Shown here piece by piece: positions 11,601-23,600 of a DNA stretch of 64,000 nt. Location of the stretch: contig CAIIXF020000006.1 in the NCBI GenBank assembly GCA_903813345.2, positions 496,001-560,000 on the forward strand, in the 5' to 3' direction. The first letter of the stretch is position 1. Each line of letters begins with the position of its first letter. Made by a program: the position numbers and the translations under genes. This DNA comes from Owenia fusiformis. Lineage: Eukaryota > Annelida > Polychaeta > Sabellida > Oweniidae. The notes below the pieces were generated by a model. It was not told the origin of the DNA and did no database searches. It was given only the letters and a program-made list of their open reading frames with translations.

Positions 11601-14600
11601 CCCAACAAATAATCCTGTCATTGAAATTACTTTCATACAAGTTCCAATATTCATCTTTTGTGTCATGTGACCTTTACTTGGCCAATGAGAAAAAGCATAA
11701 AAATACCTGTAATTTTGCACTCCAATGTAACTGAGTCTCCATCTTGAACTACTAAGCTTTGGATATGTTTTAGAAATTTTGGTGCCTCCTCTTTTTCTCT
11801 CCTTTGAGGGGAAATAGGAGACAAAGATGGCCTGGGATACATGGTCTCCTCTGCTTCAGTCCTATTGAGTGGGGTAGAAGAGCGAAGATTTCTAAGAGAT
11901 GAAGCCTCTCCATTTTGCCTCCAAGAAGGGGATTCATGAATCCTCGTATAACTTGTTTCCTCTTTTTGTGTTCTTGTTGGGGACATGGGATATGATGCCT
12001 CTGAAATGTGGATCACATTCAGCATGACACTAGATAAGACATTCAATATACACTGCACTCATTCCAATCATATGACAAGGCATTAACATGACAAAATGTC
12101 ACCACCTAGTTGCTCACAATATTATGAGTTCAAACTTAAGTCAGATTTGAATTTCTGAGAACTTGTAAAGTCAAATTTGAACTTCTGAAAAGATGTAGAT
12201 GATTTTGAAAAAAAAATTTGGTCAATTTGAAGCAAGTTGAAAACAGACCTTTTTGACCTTTTTTGACCTTGAGAATGTCATTAAAGGTCAAATGTCAAAT
12301 CTAAAGTCAGATTTGAATTTCTGAGAACATGTAAATGATTTTGAAAAAAAAATTAGTCAATTGAAGCAAGTTGAAAAAAGACCTTTTTGACCTTGAGAAG
12401 GTCATTGAAGGTCAAATGTCAAATCTAAAGTCATATTTGAATTTCTGAGAACATGTAGATGATTTTGGAAAAAAATTTAGTCAATTTGAAGCAAGATGAA
12501 AAAATACCTTTTTGACCTTTTTTGACATTGAGAAGGTCAATGAAGTTCAAATGTCAAATCTAAAGTCAGATTTGAATTTCTGAGAACATGTAGATGATTT
12601 TGAAAAAAAATTTAGTCAATTTGAAGCAAGTTGAAAAAAGACCTTTTTGACCTTTTTTGACTTTGAGAAGGTCATTGAAGGTCAAATGTCAAATCTTAAG
12701 TCAGATTTGAAGGTCAAATGTCAAATCTAAAGTCAGATTTGAATTTCTGAGAACATGTAGATGATTTTGAAAAAAAATTTAGTCAATGTGAAGCAAGTTG
12801 AAAAAAGACCTTTTTGACCTTGAGAAGGTCATTGAAGGTCAAATGTCAAATCTAAAGTCAGATTTGAACTTCTGAGAACATGCAGATGATTTAGAAAAAA
12901 ATTGAAGTCAGTCTAAACAGTATTTGTTAAGTTATGGGAAGTTGGGACGCCAACCGCCGGACGCCAACCACCAACCGCCGGACGCCAACCACCAACCGCC
13001 GTCGCAAAAAAACGGAGACCATAACAATATGTCACCACTTTTGGTGGTGACATAAAAACTAGCTCTTGCAAGATTCAGTGCTGACCTTGTTCTTGATGAC
13101 AGTAGAAAATAGCCCAAATACAGTACCAAGCAAATGTAAAAAAATTAAAAAACACACAAACCAAAGAAGGATAAGTATGAAGAATAAGCTACAATATTCT
13201 TAGATCTCTTATTGACTCTTATTGTTTGAACCCCCTAAACACATTAAGCTCCAAAAACCAAAAAAACACAAAAAGAATGTTGCATAATGGTCATACTGTT
13301 GATGACTTTTAGGGTTGTACTCTGCTCCCTGAGTCCCTTTCTGTTGATCACCTGGCAGGTGTAAGTGCCCTGGTCATCATAAGATGCTCTATGTAAGGTA
13401 AGACTGTGCCCTCCTCCAACCTTCTTTATTGATGTATTCACATTGTTCCTGAGAATCTGTAGCAATCACATGTAAAATACAATATCCATGTTAATCACCA
13501 TTTGGTTATGAGACAATATCCATGTTAATCACCATTTTGTTATGAGACAATAGCCATGTTAATCACCATTCGTTTATGAGACAATATCCATGTTAATCAC
13601 CATTTGGTTATGAGGAGTAGCAATATGTGCTAATTTTCATTTCCATTTTTCATGGAGAAATTAGAAATTGCATGTGTGATGCTTAACTAGGTTTAAATGA
13701 TGCATCTCATTTCATGGTTTCTATAATTTATTTCATAGTTTTTGCTCTCTTTATATAAACTTTATTAGAAATTATTATACTTTGAACACTTTTCTGTTGG
13801 TACATCTTATACACTATCGCAGAAAGTTATTGTTTTTAAATAAACTGTGAATTATAATATTTCATTACATTTAAGATTAAGATTTAAAAGACTTAATACA
13901 GTCATCCCCTCTTTAAGTTGTCAAAATGCTGCATATTTTCAGCCTATTCAAATCCATCTAATGTGGTATGGTTAATGTATTCCCCTACCTCTCCATCTTT
14001 TAACCAGGATACCATAGGTTCTGGTGAGGCCCACACCCTGCATGTAAATTTAACCCGACTCCCCACTTCTACTCTGGAGTTTTCTGGACTCAGGTCTTCA
14101 GTGAACATTGGAGAAATCCCATACACTTCTCTACCCCCTGGAATACAAACAACAAAATGGAGAAATCCCATACACTGCTCTACCCCCTGGAATACAAACA
14201 ACAAAATGGAAAGATACCATACTGTACACTGTTCTCTACCCCTAAGAATGTAATAACAGAATGGAGTAATCACATACACTTTTCTACCCCATGGTAAAGG
14301 CCCATCGGTGTTTTTGTTCTTCCCCAATTAATGCCCACTGTGTAAAAACATTTGAGAAAAGAAATGAAAATGCTAGTAATAAAAACAGCTCGGGCAAAAA
14401 CAGAAGCAAAAATATTACAAAATGTCACATATTGGTCAACATTCATGCCTACCTTCATGATACTATATTGGATGAGTATGAGGGCCATGTGTCAATTTTA
14501 TGACAGGAAATATCCCTTGTAATAGACACCCATTGGCTTCCCTCTAATAAAGTGAGAAATTCTGGTACCAATTTATTGCAGCAAAGGGTGTCCTGTGAAT

Positions 14601-17600
14601 TGAGGTGAGGGTGAGCAGCGAACAGACTATAATTAGGTGAAATTAAGCCTATTATTTTCCAGTTAATTATTAATTGAAACCTCTGTTAGATATATGACAC
14701 ACTGTTTATCATTATGCTGTTTACACAGTAGAAGGGACGCCATTGTTTTTCAGACTCTGGATAAATCTTCTTAATTTTTTTCAAAATGTTTTTGCCACCT
14801 GAGTGATGTCACAATGACATCACTCAGGACGTCAGGAGGTAAATGTGCCCTTTGTTAAATCTGCATTGGTGTTAAAAAGTTAATGTTTTTTGTACTGTAC
14901 AGTGGAGTATTCAATGATTTAAACTTTTATTTGAAAAATGCAGGAAATTTGAATATTTGGGAAATGAAAAGTTGACAACTTTTTTCAAAAAATGTTTTTT
15001 CAAAAATCTCTAAAACAAATATGAAAGATTTAGGGCATGTATGAAATGAGCTTTGTGCCTGGAAATAACAAAGGACTTCAAACGGGAAGCCATTAACATT
15101 TCTGAATATGCGGATGCACAATCACCCCCATTCCATTATGTAGTCAAACATTATGGGAGCATCTATTTACCATTTACTTAAATTTCACTTTATTTTTCCA
15201 CAAATAAATCTCTTATCAGTGACTTTTTCACTGGATATTCTTTTTCTGCAGGAATAAGATTAAATTTGAGAAGGTGTTCTCATAGATATTTCCAAAAGCA
15301 AGTAGCTACATATGTAGGGTTTTGCTGTCATTAATATATTTGGATAAGAGAGACTGCATTTGGAGTGCAATGCAAGATTTAAAATATTTATCACTGGAAC
15401 GAATGACTAGGCAGACATGACCTAGAGTTCTTTCAGCATTTAAGAAAGAAAATTGCCGAAAATGTCATTAATATAAGATGTGAGATACTCCTTCATTAAC
15501 AAAGAACATGAAATAATTCTGAGTATTTTCTTGTCCTAAAATCAGCCAAAGTAAAATGTCAAGGATTAAGTAGTGTTACTACATTGGAAACATCCAGAGC
15601 AAATGAGGACGCATCACAGGTATATACTAATTAGTTCTAGGTGCTATATGAAACCATGAATGTAAATAATTTCATATTGTGGCTGTGTGGGCAATAAATA
15701 GTGCTGTTTTTCCAGCTTTGCATGTTGCAAACTATGTTATCAATTTTAAGTTATAAAATATTTCAAAGATCACTTTTTGAAGACCCCATATTAAGTTAAA
15801 ACCACTTTGGCTTACCAAAATGTGCTATGTGAAACTTTTCAATTTAATTTCAAAAAGCTAATCTTGAAGGGCTTTAGATTGTTTTATTTTGCAGGTTCAG
15901 CATATTTAGAAAAAATTTGTACAAGAAAAATAAAATAACATAACATAACTAGAAAACAGCAACTCCACAGAATAGCAAATCCCACCGAATGAAACATGTT
16001 TTGATATTCAACAGCCATCTTGAAAATTTTCATTGAAGAGCTCCTGTCCCGAGGTGCCAATATATAAATTTTGGACCAAATCCGTTCACTCATATTTAAG
16101 TTAGCAAAAATTATTTTTTACGAAAAATGGCTGCCATTTTAAAATTCAGCAGCCATCTTGAGCAGGAGTCCTATGTCCCTAGGCATCAGCATATATTGTT
16201 TGAACCAAATCCATTGACTGGTATTTTGGTTATCAAAGATTATATTTTAATGACAAATGACGTCCATTTTGATAAAGAGAAGCCATCTTGAAAATTTCTT
16301 CTTGAACAGAGCTCCTTTATCTCTAGGCATCAGCATATAAAATTTGAACCAAATATGTCAACTGGTTATCAAAGATTACCCTTTTAACCAGGATACCATA
16401 GGTTCTGGTGAGGCCCACACCCTGCATGTAAATTTAACCCGACTCCCCACTTCTACTCTGGAGTTTTCTGGACTCAGGTCTTCAGTGAACATTGGAGAAA
16501 TCCCATACACTTCTCTACCCCCTGGAATACAAACAACAAAATGGAGAAATCCCATACACTGCTCTACCCCCTGGAATACAAACAACAAAATGGAAAAATA
16601 CCATACTGTACACTGTTCTCTACCCCTAAGAATGTAATAACAGAATGGAGTAATCACATACACTTTTCTACCCCCTGGTAAAGGCCCATCGGTGTTCTTG
16701 TTCTTCCCCAATTAATGCCCAATGTGTAAAAACATTTGAGAAAAGAAATGAAAATGCTAGTAATAAAAACAGCTCGGGCAAAAACAGAAGCAAAAATATG
16801 ACAAAATGTCACATATTGGTCAACATTCATGCCTACCTTCATGATACTATATTGGATGAGTATGAGGGCCATGTGTCAATTTTACGACAGGAAATATCCC
16901 TTGTAATAGACACCCATTGGCTTCCCTCTAATAAAGTGAGAAATTCTGGTACCAATTTATTGCTGCAAAGGGTGTCCTGTGAATTGAGGTGAGGGTGAGC
17001 AGCGAACAGACTATAATTAGGTGAAATTAAGCCTATTATTCTCCAGTTAATTATTAATTGAAACCTCTGTTAGATATATGACACACTGTTTATCATTATG
17101 CTGTTTACACAGTAGAAGGGACGCCATTGTTTTTCAGACTCTGGATAAATCTTCTTAATTTTTTTCAAAATGTTTTTGCCACCTGAGTGATGTCACAATG
17201 ACATCACTCAGGACGTCAGGAGGTAAATGTGCCCTTTGTTAAATCTGCATTGGTGTTAAAAAGTTAATGTTTTTTGTACTGTACAGTGGAGTATTCAATG
17301 ATTTAAACTTTTATTTGAAAAATGCAGGAAATTTGAATATTTGGGAAATGAAAAGTTGACAACTTTTTTCAAAAAATGTTTTTTCAAAAATCTCTAAAAC
17401 AAATATGAAAGATTTAGGGCATGTATGAAATGAGTTTTGTGCCTGGAAATAACAAAGGACTTCAAACGGGAAGCCATTAACATTTCTGAATATGCGGATG
17501 CACAATCACCCCCATTCCATTATGTAGTCAAACATTATGGGAGCATCTATTTACCATTTACTTAAATTTCACTTTATTTTTCCACAAATAAATCTCTTAT

Positions 17601-20600
17601 CAGTGACTTTTTCACTGGATATTCTTTTTCTGCAGGAATAAGATTAAATTTGAGAAGGTGTTCTCATAGATATTTCCAAAAGCAAGTAGCTACATATGTA
17701 GGGTTTTGCTGTCATTAATATATTTGGATAAGAGAGACTGCATTTGGAGTGCAATGCAAGATTTAAAATATTTATCACTGGAACGAATGACTAGGCAGAC
17801 ATGACCTAGAGTTCTTTCAGCATTTAAGAAAGAAAATTGCCGAAAATGTCATTAATATAAGATGTGAGATACTCCTTCATTAACAAAGAACATGAAGTAA
17901 TTCTGAGTATTTTCTTGTCCTAAAATCAGCCAAAGTAAAATGTCAAGGATTAAGTAGTGTTACTACATTGGAAACATCCAGAGCAAATGAGGACGCATCA
18001 CAGGTATATACTAATTAGTTCTAGGTGCTATATGAAACCATGAATGTAAATAATTTCATATTGTGGCTGTGTGGGCAATAAATAGTGCTGTTTTTCCAGC
18101 TTTGCATGTTGCAAACTATGTTATCAATTTTAAGTTATAAAATATTTCAAAGATCACTTTTTGAAGACCCCATATTAAGTTAAAACCACTTTGGCTTACC
18201 AAAATGTGCTATGTGAAACTTTTCAATTTAATTTCAAAAAGCTAATCTTGAAGTGCTTTAGATTGTTTTATTTTGCAGGTTCAGCATATTTAGAAAAAAT
18301 TTGTACAAGAAAAATAAAATAACATAACATAACTAGAAAACAGCAACTCCACAGAATAGCAAATCCCACCGAATGAAACATGTTTTGATATTCAACAGCC
18401 ATCTTGAACATTTTCATTGAAGAGCTCCTGTCCCGAGGTGCCAATATATAAATTTTGGACCAAATCCGTTCACTCATATTTAAGTTAGCAAAAATTATTT
18501 TTTACGAAAAATGGCTGCCATTTTAAAATTCAGCAGCCATCTTGAGCAGGAGTCCTATGTCCCTAGGCATCAGCATATATTGTTTGAACCAAATCCATTG
18601 ACTGGTATTTTGGTTATCAAAGATTATATTTTAATGACAAATGACGTCCATTTTGATAAAGAGAAGCCATCTTGAAAATTTCTTCTTGAACAGAGCTCCT
18701 TTATCTCTAGGCATCAGCATATAAAATTTGAACCAAATATGTCAACTGGTTATCAAAGATTACCCTCTCTTACAAAAATGCCGGCCATTTTTAAAATCAG
18801 CTGCCATCTTAAAAATTCCTTCTTGAGCAGAGCTCCTGTCTGATTAGGCATCAGCATATAAAAGTTGAACCTAATCCAGCCACTGGTATTTGAGTTAATA
18901 AAGATTACATTATTTTATGAAAAATGGTGGCCATTTTGAAAAATCAGCTGCCATCTTGAAAACAGAATGTTTCACAACTTCACTTGTTCATGCAGCTCTC
19001 AATATTATCCTTATATTTGATGATGACCTTTTTATTTTTTCTCCAGTGCAGCCAATATACCTCTTGATATATAAAACAAACACATGATTTGGGTTATAAC
19101 ATCATAACTTTATTGTTTAGTACTGTATAGTATCAGTTTGTTAGGGTGCTTTGTACAAATAACTATGGTTCTAAAAGGAACAACACTATCAGGGGCGACG
19201 AAGCAAAACTATCAGAATTTACATCCCATAGTTATGAAAGATCACATAGGATTTCATCAATAAATAGTAAAGTGACTGTTTATTTTGGACTAAAGCAATA
19301 AAGATACTGATTCATATAACATCTTCAGTTTTTATATCAAAGCTCAGAACAGTCAGTTTATACCTCTGGCAGCATAGCATGCATTAGGCAACTTGAAATA
19401 TTAGAATATAAAATTTACATAACAATAAACAGCATTTATAACTATAGATATACTATATACTGAAATATGAAATTTAACATTTGAAGCATTTTTATTATAA
19501 ATACACATATCTATTTTGTAAAATAACTTAATGCAGGTTGTCAAATGGTATATTTATAGAAATACTTTTGTAAACATTTAAAACATAATAGGGATACTAA
19601 TGACACAATATTTTATGTTAATGTTTTATTTTAATTCATTAGAAAAACAAAAAGTACCTATGTCAACATTCCTCTTGATAATAATACATCTTTTGCCCAT
19701 TCCTGTCTTTATTATTTGACCTTGACTTACAAATTGACCTTTGACTGTATGACCTTGAGGTCTCAAGAGGTCATTTCCTTAAGACAATGGACACAATAAA
19801 TTATAAATAGTAATAAATACAGTAATTTGTTTAGAATAAAGATAAAACGAGGAATATATAAACAATATGAGACAAAATTTGTACAGAATCTTTTTAATAT
19901 ACCACTTATATGTGTATATTATTTACATGGCTTATTGGCAGTTTGACTGTTCTAACAAGCAGAGGTTGTCTCCATAAAAATGCTTTATGATTTGAACTAA
20001 GACATCTGTGTCTGAGAATACCTTTATCAAAGGTAGTTCGAAATGTGTGATTAAATTAATATTAAAAACCATAGAAGTAATATTTAGGAAATGTCTATTG
20101 CAATGTTGCAATGTTGTCACCATATTTCAATGAAAAATGTTATAAAATTAATGTCTACATATCTAAATCTAATAAACTAATGTTAATAACATAGTTGCTA
20201 TTCCAGTGAGATGAGATTCAAGTCCAACTTATAATGATTGGTATATATTATATATAGATTCTGAAACAAATGTTTCTAAGACTTCCATGCTGACTAGTGT
20301 CCTTTAAGGTCTATATGCTAATGTTTGAAGACTAATGTTGAAGAAATAAAGAAAGCTCCTTGGCTATTTTTGTGGTGGAGGTGTAAAATGAAAGCTACAG
20401 ATGTTCTTACTGTGTAAAGTATTAAAGAGGCATATAAGGGGCACAAATGTAACTCAGTAATACCTACACACAGCTAGAATATTCACCTAAATGGCTTTCT
20501 TTGGTATATATAAACGGGGTTGCTTGTTCATATTGAGATTATCTTCAGTCTTTTTCGTGTTATAGCCATTGTGTGTAAATGTACAATGAACATAAAATTC

Positions 20601-23600
20601 AAATAAAGAAAGATATTGCAGCTCTCCGAATACAAACAGTAGCATATGAGGACAGTTATTGCATATATCTGAATACATTCAGTATGGGTTTCCTAAATTA
20701 AGTGACATGTGACCATACATGTAAACAGCTATTGCAAATTTCCGAATACATACAGTAACATGTAGATTGTACCTTTCTGGATACATACAGTAACATGTGA
20801 TCAAATAATACATACATCACATGTTGATTATGACACATTGAACAATATCACATTTACATACAATAACATGGTGGTCAAGTTTTCTTTTTCTGGTCTCCAA
20901 TATAAGTTGAACGAAAGAGAATTATGTATATGGACAAGAAATACACGATATATCAGCAAACACTACAATCAACTATGACTGAGTGTAAATTTAACAAGAA
21001 CCACCATGTTATATATTAAGGGGACCAATTGCATAATGCAATCTCTGAAATATTTCTTCCGTTAGGTACAACTTTAAAGCCAGCTTTTCTCAATGTCTTC
21101 CATTGCGTATTCAAATCACTGCGTTGGCACATCATTTTCAAACTGCCGACCCAGATACACATTTCAATCCAAATATGGACCTTTTCCATCCAAATATAGA
21201 ATTCCATCTGCAACCATTTATGGAAGTCAATCATCCGTCCAAATATAGATCTGGTCTATTTACACATTTGGTTACATCACAATCTTCAGTTCACAACTTT
21301 TAGCAGCAGCTCTTCATGTGGCTTCCGATGAGTTTTCAACTTAAGATGATGTTGTACTGGATGATGTTGTCGCTATGGAAACATAAAAATGTTGTTATAG
21401 TAACAAGCATATAAAATCATATTGGTTTTTGTTAGGTCTTTCCATTGGTCAACATCATGCAATATGATTAACCAATCAGAAAACACTGACATAAATGTGA
21501 CTAAATTAGATGAAACAGTTCAAACAACATGCAAGAACACAGAAAATCAAGGCGATTAAACAATACCATGCTTTGAGTATGTTATCAATTTTACATACAC
21601 TTAAAACAACCCCCATTTGAACATCAATCAAAAACTCAACAATATGACAATAATGCCAATTAAATAAAAAATGATGCAAGAAAAATATGATAATAGTTGT
21701 ACTGTTTTTCTCATATGTCCCGCAATGGACTATTCGGACTATTACAGTAATATATGATGGACTCAGAGGTGAAAGAAAGTTGAAATGGGGGTTGTCTTAT
21801 ATGAATCTATAAAAGATTAAAAATAACCATTACCTTATTTTCTTTTTGTGAAATTATGTTACGGGAAAACCAATCCAGCCAGTGTGTGGTAGATATGTTA
21901 GGTCTCAATTATATCATCATTAGATTTGATGATTAGCTCCAAACCCAAGGTTAGCATCCAACGATACTTTGTTAGGTGTTTCCGAAATATTACTCGTTAG
22001 GTTATTCCATTGCCAGGAATAGGATTTTTGGGATATTTTGTACGTAACTATTAAGTGTATCAAAAAATTACATCTTGTATAAAAGAAATATGGTGACTTG
22101 TGAGTATGTTAATATGAACAAACCTCACAATGAAAGTACTCTATTACACTGAAAGCACTCTATTACACAATGAAAGACAGTACTCTATTTCAAAATGAAA
22201 GTACTATATCACTAAAATAATTTCCGTTTCAAAGTCACTGTATTTCTGTTATTTTCCTTCATATTGTAGGGTGCATAAACAACACAACTACCAAAGACTA
22301 TTATTAAAGTTTTAGAACACACAATTCTGAGCCAAAAAGTGGCAGCTACAATAATGCTGCATAGGGTGCATCACAAAGGGTGTCAGGGCTACAAGTCAAA
22401 ATCAAATTACAAATCAGTAATTTAATTATAGCCATGTTATTTTCCTACATGCTGAAAAAGTCAGCAAACACAGTCAAAAACTAGTGCCTGTGATTTGGCT
22501 TATATCACACTCTCATGCCAAATCCACACAGGCAAACACTAACACAATATGGTAAGCTAAAAGCTCATTCATAACACAAAAACAAATGCATAATGCCAAT
22601 AATTATGCGGTTCATTTTGATGCACTTTGATGAGGATTTTGTCACTTTCATTTATCTTAATTAAGGATGCAGTACCGGGTCGGTTTTCACGTCTGTTTGC
22701 GCAGGTTTGACTTCGGATTTGAGAAAGCTAGCTCCCAAGAACGTCATTTTCGCATTTAGTCTTATTCAAAAATTATAGTTTATTTCGATAATGGTGTTTC
22801 CAGAAAAGAATTAAATTGCAAACATTTTATCGAGCATATTTCATCCCTTTCACTTTTATGGGAAAACTTGTTCTTGAGTCGCAATTAGTGGATACGAAAA
22901 CCAGGGTTCGAAAGGTGCCAGGGTTCGAAAACTCAAAAAAGTAAAAAGATTCATTTTGGGTGGGTAAAATAATTTTTTTATTTTGTAATTACCAGACGGT
23001 CAATCCTCTTCATATTGCACTTGGATGATGATAACATCATAGTGATACATTGTAAAAAATATGAGCAAAATCTAATGTCTGGAACTTTTTCTACGCTGAC
23101 CTGGTACTGCATCCTTAATGTACATAATTATTCAAGATTTTTTATTGAAATTATATTGCAAAATATTACAAGAGATGGTGTTTAATGTTATCTGTTTTTG
23201 GAAGACCAGGATGTTAGCCAATGCAGGTTACACTAGAGTCTGAACAGAACTTGACTTATATTGAGCAAATTTTTACTAATTTATATGCGTAAGACTAATT
23301 GACCACACTAGAAAGGCTATGAACTAGCCATGTAAAAAAATCAACTCTTACTCTCTGTAGTTTCTGTGCGTGTGCGTCTTCCCCCAGCACTGGATTCTGT
23401 TGTGCGCCTGCTTGTCCTGGAGTGAGACGATGTTATACTAGGGAGGTTGGATAGTCCTTCTGGTCTTCTCTTGAGACTCTCTGAAATTGTACAAGTATAC
23501 ATTTATTATTGTACATGTATTATATATGTATCCCCTATAATGGCATACATGAATGAGCAGGCTAACTTTCAGTTTCTGAAGTCGCAGGGAGAGTTGATGA

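Larger units (their letters stand above)
13998..16381. repeat. 2,384-bp tandem duplication, copy 1
   Basis: Aligns with 16382-18765 at a constant offset of 2,384 and about a dozen substitutions (roughly 0.5%), no indel seen. One end cuts exon 52 nine bases before its donor. The rest is intron sequence including diverged CCATCTTG/AAAATGG repeats. Confidence 0.9.

Noticed and set aside
14800-14825. GTGATGTCACAATGACATCAC palindrome as a CRE-like regulatory site
   Set aside because: An imperfect palindrome with TGACATCA-type halves inside intron repeat sequence; no further support for function.
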